Assembly (NCBI RefSeq): GCF_910591885.1
Contig: NW_025963552.1
Span: 1,860,001-1,924,000, forward strand
Source: Bombus terrestris
Taxonomy: Eukaryota > Arthropoda > Insecta > Hymenoptera > Apidae
DNA: 64,000 nucleotides
Reading direction: 5' to 3'
A program made the translations under genes and the position numbers. Below, in pieces: positions 1 to 14,900 of the stretch. Position 1 is the stretch's first letter. Every line of letters begins with the position of its first letter. The notes beneath the pieces are model-generated. The model did no database searches and was not told the origin of the DNA. It saw only the letters and a program-made list of their open reading frames with translations.

Positions 1-3000
1 ATATGATAAAGACATCCGGCTCCTCGGGCTGGTGCGAATGGTTCAATGTCAGTATGTGCCAAACCGTTGGATTGTGACACACCTTTACGCGTCTCTCGCT
101 CGCTGCGCTCGCTCGAAAGCTGTAGCCTAACCTAAAACTAATCCATCTTGCGTTCATTATTCGATATGGTGGCGACTTATTTCGAATTTGCGAACGTGTC
201 GGATCGGATGTGAGGTTGGACTAAATTTTTACGAGCGAGCGGAGCGAGCGAGCATCGATCACAATATGCAAGGTATACATATACCTTGCAATATGCATAT
301 ATATCGTGTTAGTACCTAATTTTGTCAGCCACTTCGGACATCACATTGGACTGTAGTATGTGGAAATAGTACTATTTATGTGAAACTATGCACAAACTGT
401 AAACATTTGTCAGCAGGCAATATGATAAAGACATCCGGCTCCTCGGGCTGGTGCGAATGTTTCAATGTCAGTATGTGCCAAACCGTTGGATTGTGACACA
501 CCTTTACGCGTCTCTCGCTCGCAGCGCTCGCTCGAAAGCTGTAGCCTAACCTAAACCCAATCCATCTTGCGTTAGTCATTCGATATGAAAGCAACTTATT
601 TCGAATTTGCGAACGTGACGGATCGTATGTGAGGTTGGACTAAATTTTTACGAGCGAGCGGAGCGAGCGAGCAACGATCACAATTTGCAAGGTATACATA
701 TACCTTATATTGCCTTGCATATATTTCGTGTTAGTACCTAATTTTGTCAGCCACTTCGGACATCACATTGGACTGTAGTATGTGGAAATAGTACTATTTA
801 TGTGAAACTATTCACAAACTGTAAACATTTGTCAGCAGGCAATAGGATAAAGACTTCCGGCTCCTCGGGCTGGTGCGAATGTTTCAATGTCCGTATGTGC
901 CAAACCGTTGGATTGTGACACACCTTTACGCGTCTCTCGTTCGCTGCGCTCGCTCGAAAACTATAGCGTAACCTAAAACCAATCCATCTTGCGTTCATTA
1001 TTCGATATGGTGGCGACATATTTCGAATTTGCGAACGTGTCGGATCGGATGTGAGGTTGGACTAAATTTTTACGAGCGAGCGAAGCGAGCTAGCAACGAT
1101 CACAATTTGCAAGGTATACATATACCTTATATTGCCTTGCATATATTTCGTGTTAGTACCTAATTTTGTCAGCCACTTCGGACATCACATTGGACTGTAG
1201 TAAGTGGAAATAGTACTATTTATGTGAAACTATTCACAAACTGTAAACATTTGTCAGCAGGCTATAGGATAAAGACTTCCGGCTCCTCGGGCTGGTGCGA
1301 ATGTTTCAATGTCAGTATGTGCCAAACCGTTGGATTGTGACACACCTTTACGCGTCTCTCGCTCGCTGCGCTCGCTCGAAAACTATAGCGTAACCTAAAA
1401 CCAATCCATCTTGCGTTCATTATTCGATATGGTGGCGACTTATTTCGAATTTGCGAACGTGTCGGATCGGATGTGAGGTTGGACTAAATTTTTACGAGCG
1501 AGCGGAGCGAGCGAGCATCGAACACAATATGCAAGGTATACATATACCTTGCAATATGCATATATATCGTGTTAGTACCTAATTTCGTCAGCCACTTCGG
1601 ACATCACATTGCCCTGTAGTATGTGGAAATAGTACTATTTATGTGAAACTATTCACAAACTGTAAACATTTGTCAGCAGGCAATATGATAAATACTTCCG
1701 GCTCCTCTGGCTGGTGCGAATGTTTCAATGTCCGTATGTGCCAAACCGTTAGATTGTGATACACCTTCATGCGTCTCTCGCTCGCTGCGCTCGCTCGAAA
1801 ACTATAGCCTAACCTAAAACCAATCCCTCTTGCGTTAGTCATTCGATATGAAGGCGACTTATTTCGAATTTGCGAACGTGTCGGATCGGATGTGAGGTTG
1901 GACTAAATTTTTACGAGCGAGCGGAGCGAGCGAGCAACGATCACAATTTGCAAGGTATACATATACCTTGCAATATGCATATATATCGTGTTAGTACCTA
2001 ATTTCGTCAGCCACTTCGGACATCACATTGCCCTGTCGTATGTGGAAATAGTGCTATTTATGTGAAACTATTCACAAACTGTAAACATTTGTCAGCAGGC
2101 AATATGATAAAGACATCCGGCTCCTCGGGCTGGTGCGAATGGTTCAATGTCAGTATGTGCCAAACCGTTGGATTGTGACACACCTTTACGCGTCTCTCGC
2201 TCGCTGCGCTCGCTCGAAAGCTGTAGCCTAACCTAAAACAAATCCATCTTGCGTTCATTATTCGATATGGTGGCGACTTATTTCGAATTTGCGAACGTGT
2301 CGGATCGGATGTGAGGTTGGACTAAATTTTTACGAGCGAGCGGAGCGAGCGAGCATCGATCACAATATGCAAGGTATACATATACCTTGCAATATGCATA
2401 TATATCGTGTTAGTACCTAATTTTGTCAGCCACTTCGGACATCACATTGGACTGTAGTATGTGGAAATAGTACTATTTATGTGAAACTATTCACAAACTG
2501 TAAACATTTGTCAGCAGGCAATATGATAAAGACATCCGGCTCCTCTGGCTGGTGCGAATGTTTCAATGTCCGTATGTGCCAAACCGTTAGATTGTGATAC
2601 ACCTTCATGCGTCTCTCGCTCGCTGCGCTCGCTCGAAAACTATAGCCTAACCTAAAACCAATCCCTCTTGCGTTAGTCATTCGATATGAAGGCGACTTAT
2701 TTCGAATTTGCGAACGTGTCGGATCGGATGTGAGGTTGGACTAAATTTTTACGAGCGAGCGGAGCGAGCGAGCAACGATCACAATTTGCAAGGTATACAT
2801 ATACCTTGCAATATGCATATATATCGTGTTAGTACCAAATTTTGTCAGCCACTTCGGACATCACATTGCACTGTAGTATGTCGAAATAGTACTATTTATG
2901 TGAAACTATTCACAAACTGTAAACATTTGTCAGCAGGCTATAGGATAAAGACTTCCGGCTCCTCGGGCTGGTGCGAATGTTTCAATGTCAGTATGTGCCA

Positions 3001-6000
3001 AACCGTTGGATTGTGACACACCTTTACGCGTCTCTCGCTCGCTGCGCTCGCTCGAAAACTATAGCGTAACCTAGAACCAATCCATCTTGCGTTCATTATT
3101 CGATATGGTGGCGACTTATTTCGAATTTGCGAACGTGTCGGATCGGATGTGAGGTTGGACTAAATTTTTACGAGCGAGCGGTGCGAGCGAGCATCGATCA
3201 CAATATGCAAGGTATACATACACCTTGCAATATGCATATATATCGTGTTAGTACCTAATTTCGTCAGCCACTTCGGACATCACATTGCCCTGTCGTATGT
3301 GGAAATAGTGCTATTTATGTGAAACTATTCACAAACTGTAAACATTTGTCAGCAGGCAATATGATAAAGACATCCGGCTCCTCGGGCTGGTGCGAATGGT
3401 TCAATGTCAGTATGTGCCAAACCGTTGGATTGTGACACACCTTTACGCGTCTCTCGCTCGCTGCGCTCGCTCGAAAGCTGTAGCCTAACCTAAAACTAAT
3501 CCATCTTGCGTTCATTATTCGATATGGTGGCGACTTATTTCGAATTTGCGAACGTGTCGGATCGGATGTGAGGTTGGACTAAATTTTTACGAGCGAGCGG
3601 AGCGAGCGAGCATCGATCACAATATGCAAGGTATACATATACCTTGCAATATGCATATATATCGTGTTAGTACCTAATTTCGTCAGCCACTTCGGACATC
3701 ACATTGCCCTGTAGTATGTGGAAATAGTACTATTTATGTGAAACTATTCACAAACTGTAAACATTTGTCAGCAGGCAATAGGATAAATACTTCCGGCTCC
3801 TCTGGCTGGTGCGAATGTTTCAATGTCCGTATGTGCCAAACCGTTAGATTGTGATACACCTTCATGCGTCTCTCGCTCGCTGCGCTCGCTCGAAAACTAT
3901 AGCCTAACCTAAAACCAATCCCTCTTGCGTTAGTCATTCGATATGAAGGCGACTTATTTCGAATTTGCGAACGTGTCGGATCGGATGTGAGGTTGGACTA
4001 AATTTTTACGAGCGAGCGGAGCGAGCGAGCAACGATCACAATTTGCAAGGTATACATATACCTTGCAATATGCATATATATCGTGTTAGTACCAAATTTT
4101 GTCAGCCACTTCGGACATCACATTGCACTGTAGTATGTCGAAATAGTACTATTTATGTGAAACTATTCACAAACTGTAAACATTTGTCAGCAGGCAATAG
4201 GATAAAGACTTCCGGCTCCTCGGGCTGGTGCGAATGTTTCAATGTCAGTATGTGCCAAACCGTTGGATTGTGACACACCTTTACGCGTCTCTCGCTCGCT
4301 GCGCTCGCTCGAAAACTATAGCGTAACCTAAAACCAATCCATCTTGCGTTCATTATTCGATATGGTGGCGACTTATTTCGAATTTGCGAACGTGTCGGAT
4401 CGGATGTGAGGTTGGACTAAATTTTTACGAGCGAGCGGAGCGAGCGAGCATCGATCACAATATGCAAGGTATACATATACCTTGCAATATGCATATATAT
4501 CGTGTTAGTACCTAATTTCGTCAGCCACTTCGGACATCACATTGCCCTGTAGTATGTGGAAATAGTACTATTTATGTGAAACTATTCACAAACTGTAAAC
4601 ATTTGTCAGCAGGCAATAGGATAAATACTTCCGGCTCCTCTGGCTGGTGCGAATGTTTCAATGTCCGTATGTGCCAAACCGTTAGATTGTGATACACCTT
4701 CATGCGTCTCTCGCTCGCTGCGCTCGCTCGAAAACTATAGCCTAACCTAAAACCAATCCCTCTTGCGTTAGTCATTCGATATGAAGGCGACTTATTTCGA
4801 ATTTGCGAACGTGTCGGATCGGATGTGAGGTTGGACTAAATTTTTACGAGCGAGCGGAGCGAGCGAGCAACGATCACAATTTGCAAGGTATACATATACC
4901 TTATATTGCCTTGCATATATTTCGTGTTAGTACCTAATTTTGTCAGCCACTTCGGACATCACATTGGACTGTAGTAAGTGGAAATAGTACTATTTATGTG
5001 AAACTATTCACAAACTGTAAACATTTGTCAGCAGGCAATAGGATAAAGAATTCCGGCTCCTCGGGCTGGTGCGAATGTTTCAATGTCAGTATGTGCCAAA
5101 CCGTTGGACTGTGACACACCTATACGCGTCGCTCGCTCGCTGCGCTCGCTCGAAAACTATAGCGTAACCTAAAACCAATCCATCTTGCGTTCATTATTCG
5201 ATATGGTGGCGACTTATTTCGAATTTGCGAACGTGTCGGATCGGATGTGAGGTTGGACTAAATTTTTACGAGCGAGCGGAGCGAGCGAGCAACGATCACA
5301 ATTTGCAAGGTATACATATACCTTGCAATATGCATATATATCGTGTTAGTACCTAATTTCGTCAGCCACTTCGGACATCACATTGCCCTGTCGTATGTGG
5401 AAATAGTGCTATTTATGTGAAACTATTCACAAACTGTAAACATTTGTCAGCAGGCAATATGATAAAGACATCCGGCTCCTCGGGCTGGTGCGAATGGTTC
5501 AATGTCAGTATGTGCCAAACCGTTGGATTGTGACACACCTTTACGCGTCTCTCGCTCGCTGCGCTCGCTCGAAAGCTGTAGCCTAACCTAAAACTAATCC
5601 ATCTTGCGTTCATTATTCGATATGGTGGCGACTTATTTCGAATTTGCGAACGTGTCGGATCGGATGTGAGGTTGGACTAAATTTTTACGAGCGAGCGGAG
5701 CGAGCGAGCAACGATCACAATTTGCAAGGTATACATATACCTTGCAATATGCATATATATCGTGTTAGTACCTATTTTCGTCAGCCACTTCGGACATCAC
5801 ATTGCCCTGTCGTATGTGGAAATAGTGCTATTTATGTGAAACTATTCACAAACTGTAAACATTTGTCAGCAGGCAATATGATAAAGACATCCGGCTCCTC
5901 GGGCTGGTGCGAATGGTTCAATGTCAGTATGTGCCAAACCGTTGGATTGTGACACACCTTTACGCGTCTCTCGCTCGCTGCGCTCGCTCGAAAGCTGTAG

Positions 6001-8950
6001 CCTAACCTAAAACCAATCCATCTTGCGTTCATTATTCGATATGGTGGCGACTTATTTCGAATTTGCGAACGTGTCGGATCGGATGTGAGGTTGGACTAAA
6101 TTTTTACGAGCGAGCGGAGCGAGCGAGCATCGATCACAATATGCAAGGTATACATATACCTTGCAATATGCATATATATCGTGTTAGTACCTAATTTTGT
6201 CAGCCACTTCGGACATCACATTGGACTGTAGTATGTGGAAATAGTACTATTTATGTGAAACTATTCACAAACTGTAAACATTTGTCAGCAGGCAATATGA
6301 TAAAGACATCCGGCTCCTCGGGCTGGTGCGAATGTTTCAATGTCAGTATGTGCCAAACCGTTGGATTGTGACACACCTTTACGCGTCTCTCGCTCGCTGC
6401 GCTCGCTCGAAAACTATAGCGTAACCTAAAACCAATCCATCTTGCGTTCATTATTCGATATGGTGGCGACTTATTTCGAATTTGCGAACGTGTCGGATCG
6501 GATGTGAGGTTGGACTAAATTTTTACGAGCGAGCGGAGCGAGCGAGCATCGATCACAATATGCAAGGTATACATATACCTTGCAATATGCATATATATCG
6601 TGTTAGTACCTAATTTCGTCAGCCACTTCGGACATCACATTGCCCTGTAGTATGTGGAAATAGTACTATTTATGTGAAACTATTCACAAACTGTAAACAT
6701 TTGTCAGCAGGCAATAGGATAAATACTTCCGGCTCCTCTGGCTGGTGCGAATGTTTCAATGTCCGTATGTGCCAAACCGTTAGATTGTGATACACCTTCA
6801 TGCGTCTCTCGCTCGCTGCGCTCGCTCGAAAACTATAGCCTAACCTAAAACCAATCCCTCTTGCGTTAGTCATTCGATATGAAGGCGACTTATTTCGAAT
6901 TTGCGAACGTGTCGGATCGGATGTGAGGTTGGACTAAATTTTTACGAGCGAGCGGAGCGAGCGAGCAACGATCACAATTTGCAAGGTATACATATACCTT
7001 GCAATATGCATATATATCGTGTTAGTACCAAATTTTGTCAGCCACTTCGGACATCACATTGCACTGTAGTATGTCGAAATAGTACTATTTATGTGAAACT
7101 ATTCACAAACTGTAAACATTTGTCAGCAGGCTATAGGATAAAGACTTCCGGCTCCTCGGGCTGGTGCGAATGTTTCAATGTCAGTATGTGCCAAACCGTT
7201 GGATTGTGACACACCTTTACGCGTCTCTCGCTCGCTGCGCTCGCTCGAAAACTATAGCGTAACCTAAAACCAATCCATCTTGCGTTCATTATTCGATATG
7301 GTGGCGACTTATTTCGAATTTGCGAACGTGTCGGATCGGATGTGAGGTTGGACTAAATTTTTACGAGCGAGCGGAGCGAGCGAGCATCGATCACAATATG
7401 CAAGGTATACATATACCTTGCAATATGCATATATATCGTGTTAGTACCAAATTTTGTCAGCCACTTCGGACATCACATTGGACTGTAGTAAGTGGAAATA
7501 GTACTATTTATGTGAAACTATTCACAAACTGTAAACATTTGTCAGCAGGCAATAGGATAAAGAATTCCGGCTCCTCGGGCTGGTGCGAATGTTTCAATGT
7601 CAGTATGTGCCAAACCGTTGGACTGTGACACACCTTTACGCGTCGCTCGCTCGCTGCGCTCGCTCGAAAACTATAGCGTAACCTAAAACCAATCCATCTT
7701 GCGTTCATTATTCGATATGGTGGCGACTTATTTCGAATTTGCGAACGTGTCGGATCGGATGTGAGGTTCGACTAAATTTTTACGAGCGAGCGGAGCGAGC
7801 GAGCAACGATCACAATTTGCAAGGTATACGTATACCTTATATTGCCTTGCATATATTTCGTGTTAGTACCTAATTTTGTCAGCCACTTCGGACATCACAT
7901 TGGACTGTAGTAAGTGGAAATAGTACTATTTATGTGAAACTATTCACAAACTGTAAACATTTGTCAGCAGGCAATAGGATAAAGAATTCCGGCTCCTCGG
8001 GCTGGTGCGAATGTTTCAATGTCAGTATGTGCCAAACCGTTGGACTGTGACACACCTATACGCGTCGCTCGCTCGCTGCGCTCGCTCGAAAACTATAGCG
8101 TAACCTAAAACCAATCCATCTTGCGTTCATTATTCGATATGGTGGCGACTTATTTCGAATTTGCGAACGTGTCGGATCGGATGTGAGGTTGGACTAAATT
8201 TTTACGAGCGAGCGGAGCGAGCGAGCAACGATCACAATTTGCAAGGTATACATATACCTTGCAATATGCATATATATCGTGTTAGTACCTAATTTTGTCA
8301 GCCACTTCGGACATCACATTGCACTGTAGTATGTCGAAATAGTACTATTTATGTGAAACTATTCACAAACTGTAAACATTTGTCAGCAGGCTATAGGATA
8401 AAGACTTCCGGCTCCTCGGGCTGGTGCGAATGTTTCAATGTCAGTATGTGCCAAACCGTTGGATTGTGACACACCTTTACGCGTCTCTCGCTCGCTGCGC
8501 TCGCTCGAAAACTATAGCGTAACCTAAAACCAATCCATCTTGCGTTCATTATTCGATATGGTGGCGACTTATTTCGAATTTGCGAACGTGTCGGATCGGA
8601 TGTGAGGTTGGACTAAATTTTTACGAGCGAGCGGTGCGAGCGAGCATCGATCACAATATGCAAGGTATACATATACCTTGCAATATGCATATATATCGTG
8701 TTAGTACCTAATTTCGTCAGCCACTTCGGACATCACATTGCCCTGTCGTATGTGGAAATAGTGCTATTTATGTGAAACTATTCACAAACTGTAAACATTT
8801 GTCAGCAGGCAATATGATAAAGACATCCGGCTCCTCGGGCTGGTGCGAATGGTTCAATGTCAGTATGTGCCAAACCGTTGGATTGTGACACACCTTTACG
8901 CGTCTCTCGCTCGCTGCGCTCGCTCGAAAGCTGTAGCCTAACCTAAAACT
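1..8950. repeat. Left section, mostly 419-bp monomers
   Basis: The first partial unit (1-375) is followed by units starting at 376, 798, 1220, 1639, 2058, 2477, 2896, 3315, 3734, 4153, 4572, 4994, 5413, 5832, 6251, 6670, 7089, 7508, 7930, 8349 and 8768. Only 376, 798, 4572 and 7508 are long class, in contrast with the rest of the window. Recurring neighbours, such as the class at 1639, 2477, 3734, 4572 and 6670 (CTTCATGCGTC) and the class at 2058, 3315, 5413 and 8768 (TGGTTCAATG), show repeated local exchange without one clean long HOR. The pair 376/798 is the same pair that heads the 11-mer HOR at 9187/9609, an offset of 8,811 bp. Confidence 0.85.
2708..3016 (+). other. 102-codon plus-strand frame opened by a point change, judged non-coding
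   Basis: The frame starts at a TTG, which is not a normal nuclear start codon, and crosses the AT-rich palindrome. In most monomers it is closed by the TAA in AGTACCTAATT. Here that site is AGTACCAAATT, so the frame stays open until a stop after the CCAAACCGTTGGATTG region. The same accident opens it at 3965, 6901, 7320, 11522, 16146 and 18666; at 5644 the change is CCTATTTT. The frame is restricted to a few monomers, and I see no recognisable domain. Confidence 0.85.
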
Positions 8951-11900
8951 AATCCATCTTGCGTTCATTATTCGATATGGTGGCGACTTATTTCGAATTT
9001 GCGAACGTGTCGGATCGGATGTGAGGTTGGACTAAATTTTTACGAGCGAGCGGAGCGAGCGAGCATCGATCACAATATGCAAGGTATACATATACCTTGC
9101 AATATGCATATATATCGTGTTAGTACCTAATTTTGTCAGCCACTTCGGACATCACATTGGACTGTAGTATGTGGAAATAGTACTATTTATGTGAAACTAT
9201 TCACAAACTGTAAACATTTGTCAGCAGGCAATATGATAAAGACATCCGGCTCCTCGGGCTGGTGCGAATGTTTCAATGTCAGTATGTGCCAAACCGTTGG
9301 ATTGTGACACACCTTTACGCGTCTCTCGCTCGCTGCGCTCGCTCGAAAGCTGTAGCCTAACCTAAACCCAATCCATCTTGCGTTAGTCATTCGATATGAA
9401 GGCAGCTTATTTCGAATTTGCGAACGTGTCGGATCGTATGTGAGGTTGGACTAAATTTTTACGAGCGAGCGGAGCGAGCGAGCAACGATCACAATTTGCA
9501 AGGTATACATATACCTTATATTGCCTTGCATATATTTCGTGTTAGTACCTAATTTTGTCAGCCACTTCGGACATCACATTGGACTGTAGTATGTGGAAAT
9601 AGTACTATTTATGTGAAACTATTCACAAACTGTAAACATTTGTCAGCAGGCAATAGGATAAAGACTTCCGGCTCCTCGGGCTGGTGCGAATGTTTCAATG
9701 TCCGTATGTGCCAAACCGTTGGATTGTGACACACCTTTACGCGTCTCTCGTTCGCTGCGCTCGCTCGAAAACTATAGCGTAACCTAAAACCAATCCATCT
9801 TGCGTTCATTATTCGATATGGTGGCGACATATTTCGAATTTGCGAACGTGTCGGATCGGATGTGAGGTTGGACTAAATTTTTACGAGCGAGCGGAGCGAG
9901 CGAACAACGATCACAATTTGCAAGGTATACATATACCTTATATTGCCTTGCATATATTTCGTGTTAGTACCTAATTTTGTCAGCCACTTCGGACATCACA
10001 TTGCACTGTAGTATGTCGAAATAGAACTATTTATGCGAAACTATTCACAAACTGTAAACATTTGTCAGCAGGCTATAGGATAAAGACTTCCGGCTCCTCG
10101 GGCTGGTGCGAATGTTTCAATGTCAGTATGTGCCAAACCGTTGGACTGTGACACACCTTTACGCGTCTCTCGCTCGCTGCGCTCGCTCGAAAACTATAGC
10201 GTAACCTAAAACCAATCCATCTTGCGTTCATTATTCGATATGGTGGCGACTTATTTCGAATTTGCGAACGTGTCGGATCGGATGTGAGGTTGGACTAAAT
10301 TTTTACGAGCGAGCGGAGCGAGCGAGCATCGATCACAATATGCAAGGTATACATATACCTTGCAATATGCATATATATCGTGTTAGTACCTAATTTCGTC
10401 AGCCACTTCGGACATCACATTGCCCTGTAGTATGTGGAAATAGTACTATTTATGTGAAACTATTCACAAACTGTAAACATTTGTCAGCAGGCAATAGGAT
10501 AAATACTTCCGGCTCCTCTGGCTGGTGAGAATGTTTCAATGTCCGTATGTGCCAAACCGTTAGATTGTGATACACCTTCACGCGTCTCTCGCTCGCTGCG
10601 CTCGCTCGAAAACTATAGCCTAACCTAAAACCAATCCCTCTTGCGTTAGTCATTCGATATGAAGGCGACTTATTTCGAATTTGCGAACGTGTCGGATCGG
10701 ATGTGAGGTTGGACTAAATTTTTACGAGCGAGCGGAGCGAGCGAGCAACGATCACAATTTGCAAGGTATACATATACCTTGCAATATGCATATATATCGT
10801 GTTAGTACCTAATTTTGTCAGCCACTTCGGACATCACATTGCACTGTAGTATGTCGAAATAGTACTATTTATGTGAAACTATTCACAAACTGTAAACATT
10901 TGTCAGCAGGCTATAGGATAAAGACTTCCGGCTCCTCGGGCTGGTGCGAATGTTTCAATGTCAGTATGTGCCAAACCGTTGGACTGTGACACACCTTTAC
11001 GCGTCGCTCGCTCGCTGCGCTCGCTCGAAAACTATAGCGTAACCTAAAACCAATCCATCTTGCGTTCATTATTCGATATGGTGGCGACTTATTTCGAATT
11101 TGCGAACGTGTCGGATCGGATGTGAGGTTGGACTAAATTTTTACGAGCGAGCGGAGCGAGCGAGCAACGATCACAATTTGCAAGGTATACATATACCTTA
11201 TATTGCCTTGCATATATTTCGTGTTAGTACCTAATTTTGTCAGCCACTTCGGACATCACATTGGACTGTAGTATGTGGAAATAGTACTATTTATGTGAAA
11301 CTATTCACAAACTGTAAACATTTGTCAGCAGGCAATAGGATAAAGACTTCCGGCTCCTCGGGCTGGTGCGAATGTTTCAATGTCAGTATGTGCCAAACCG
11401 TTGGATTGTGACACACCTTTACGCGTCTCTCGCTCGCTGCGCTCGCTCGAAAACTATAGCGTAACCTAAAACCAATCCATCTTGCGTTCATTATTCGATA
11501 TGGTGGCGACTTATTTCGAATTTGCGAACGTGTCGGATCGGATGTGAGGTTGGACTAAATTTTTACGAGCGAGCGGAGCGAGCGAGCATCGATCACAATA
11601 TGCAAGGTATACATATACCTTGCAATATGCATATATATCGTGTTAGTACCAAATTTTGTCAGCCACTTCGGACATCACATTGCACTGTAGTATGTCGAAA
11701 TAGTACTATTTATGTGAAACTATTCACAAACTGTAAACATTTGTCAGCAGGCTATAGGATAAAGACTTCCGGCTCCTCGGGCTGGTGCGAATGTTTCAAT
11801 GTCAGTATGTGCCAAACCGTTGGACTGTGACACACCTTTACGCGTCGCTCGCTCGCTGCGCTCGCTCGAAAACTATAGCGTAACCTAAAACCAATCCATC

Positions 11901-14900
11901 TTGCGTTCATTATTCGATATGGTGGCGACTTATTTCGAATTTGCGAACGTGTCGGATCGGATGTGAGGTTGGACTAAATTTTTACGAGCGAGCGGAGCGA
12001 GCGAGCAACGATCACAATTTGCAAGGTATACATATACCTTATATTGCCTTGCATATATTTCGTGTTAGTACCTAATTTTGTCAGCCACTTCGGACATCAC
12101 ATTGCACTGTAGTATGTCGAAATAGAACTATTTATGCGAAACTATTCACAAACTGTAAACATTTGTCAGCAGGCTATAGGATAAAGACTTCCGGCTCCTC
12201 GGGCTGGTGCGAATGTTTCAATGTCAGTATGTGCCAAACCGTTGGACTGTGACACACCTTTACGCGTCTCTCGCTCGCTGCGCTCGCTCGAAAACTATAG
12301 CGTAACCTAAAACCAATCCATCTTGCGTTCATTATTCGATATGGTGGCGACTTATTTCGAATTTGCGAACGTGTCGGATCGGATGTGAGGTTGGACTAAA
12401 TTTTTACGAGCGAGCGGAGCGAGCGAGCATCGATCACAATATGCAAGGTATACATATACCTTGCAATATGCATATATATCGTGTTAGTACCTAATTTCGT
12501 CAGCCACTTCGGACATCACATTGCCCTGTAGTATGTGGAAATAGTACTATTTATGTGAAACTATTCACAAACTGTAAACATTTGTCAGCAGGCAATAGGA
12601 TAAATACTTCCGGCTCCTCTGGCTGGTGAGAATGTTTCAATGTCCGTATGTGCCAAACCGTTAGATTGTGATACACCTTCACGCGTCTCTCGCTCGCTGC
12701 GCTCGCTCGAAAACTATAGCCTAACCTAAAACCAATCCCTCTTGCGTTAGTCATTCGATATGAAGGCGACTTATTTCGAATTTGCGAACGTGTCGGATCG
12801 GATGTGAGGTTGGACTAAATTTTTACGAGCGAGCGGAGCGAGCGAGCAACGATCACAATATGCAAGGTATACATATACCTTGCAATATGCATATATATCG
12901 TGTTAGTACCTAATTTTGTCAGCCACTTCGGACATCACATTGGACTGTAGTATGTGGAAATAGTACTATTTATGTGAAACTATTCACAAACTGTAAACAT
13001 TTGTCAGCAGGCAATAGGATAAAGACTTCCGGCTCCTCGGGCTGGTGCGAATGTTTCAATGTCCGTATGTGCCAAACCGTTGGACTGTGACACACCTATA
13101 CGCGTCGCTCGCTCGCTGCGCTCGCTCGAAAACTATAGCGTAACCTAAAACCAATCCATCTTGCGTTCATTATTCGATATGGTGGCGACATATTTCGAAT
13201 TTGCGAACGTGTCGGATCGGATGTGAGGTTGGACTAAATTTTTACGAGCGAGCGGAGCGAGCGAACAACGATCACAATTTGCAAGGTATACATATACCTT
13301 ATATTGCCTTGCATATATTTCGTGTTAGTACCTAATTTTGTCAGCCACTTCGGACATCACATTGCACTGTAGTATGTCGAAATAGAACTATTTATGCGAA
13401 ACTATTCACAAACTGTAAACATTTGTCAGCAGGCTATAGGATAAAGACTTCCGGCTCCTCGGGCTGGTGCGAATGTTTCAATGTCAGTATGTGCCAAACC
13501 GTTGGACTGTGACACACCTTTACGCGTCTCTCGCTCGCTGCGCTCGCTCGAAAACTATAGCGTAACCTAAAACCAATCCATCTTGCGTTCATTATTCGAT
13601 ATGGTGGCGACTTATTTCGAATTTGCGAACGTGTCGGATCGGATGTGAGGTTGGACTAAATTTTTACGAGCGAGCGGAGCGAGCGAGCATCGATCACAAT
13701 ATGCAAGGTATACATATACCTTGCAATATGCATATATATCGTGTTAGTACCTAATTTTGTCAGCCACTTCGGACATCACATTGGACTGTAGTATGTGGAA
13801 ATAGTACTATTTATGTGAAACTATTCACAAACTGTAAACATTTGTCAGCAGGCAATATGATAAAGACATCCGGCTCCTCGGGCTGGTGCGAATGTTTCAA
13901 TGTCAGTATGTGCCAAACCGTTGGATTGTGACACACCTTTACGCGTCTCTCGCTCGCTGCGCTCGCTCGAAAGCTGTAGCCTAACCTAAACCCAATCCAT
14001 CTTGCGTTAGTCATTCGATATGAAGGCAGCTTATTTCGAATTTGCGAACGTGTCGGATCGTATGTGAGGTTGGACTAAATTTTTACGAGCGAGCGGAGCG
14101 AGCGAGCAACGATCACAATTTGCAAGGTATACATATACCTTATATTGCCTTGCATATATTTCGTGTTAGTACCTAATTTTGTCAGCCACTTCGGACATCA
14201 CATTGGACTGTAGTATGTGGAAATAGTACTATTTATGTGAAACTATTCACAAACTGTAAACATTTGTCAGCAGGCAATAGGATAAAGACTTCCGGCTCCT
14301 CGGGCTGGTGCGAATGTTTCAATGTCCGTATGTGCCAAACCGTTGGATTGTGACACACCTTTACGCGTCTCTCGTTCGCTGCGCTCGCTCGAAAACTATA
14401 GCGTAACCTAAAACCAATCCATCTTGCGTTCATTATTCGATATGGTGGCGACATATTTCGAATTTGCGAACGTGTCGGATCGGATGTGAGGTTGGACTAA
14501 ATTTTTACGAGCGAGCGGAGCGAGCGAACAACGATCACAATTTGCAAGGTATACATATACCTTATATTGCCTTGCATATATTTCGTGTTAGTACCTAATT
14601 TTGTCAGCCACTTCGGACATCACATTGCACTGTAGTATGTCGAAATAGAACTATTTATGCGAAACTATTCACAAACTGTAAACATTTGTCAGCAGGCTAT
14701 AGGATAAAGACTTCCGGCTCCTCGGGCTGGTGCGAATGTTTCAATGTCAGTATGTGCCAAACCGTTGGACTGTGACACACCTTTACGCGTCTCTCGCTCG
14801 CTGCGCTCGCTCGAAAACTATAGCGTAACCTAAAACCAATCCATCTTGCGTTCATTATTCGATATGGTGGCGACTTATTTCGAATTTGCGAACGTGTCGG

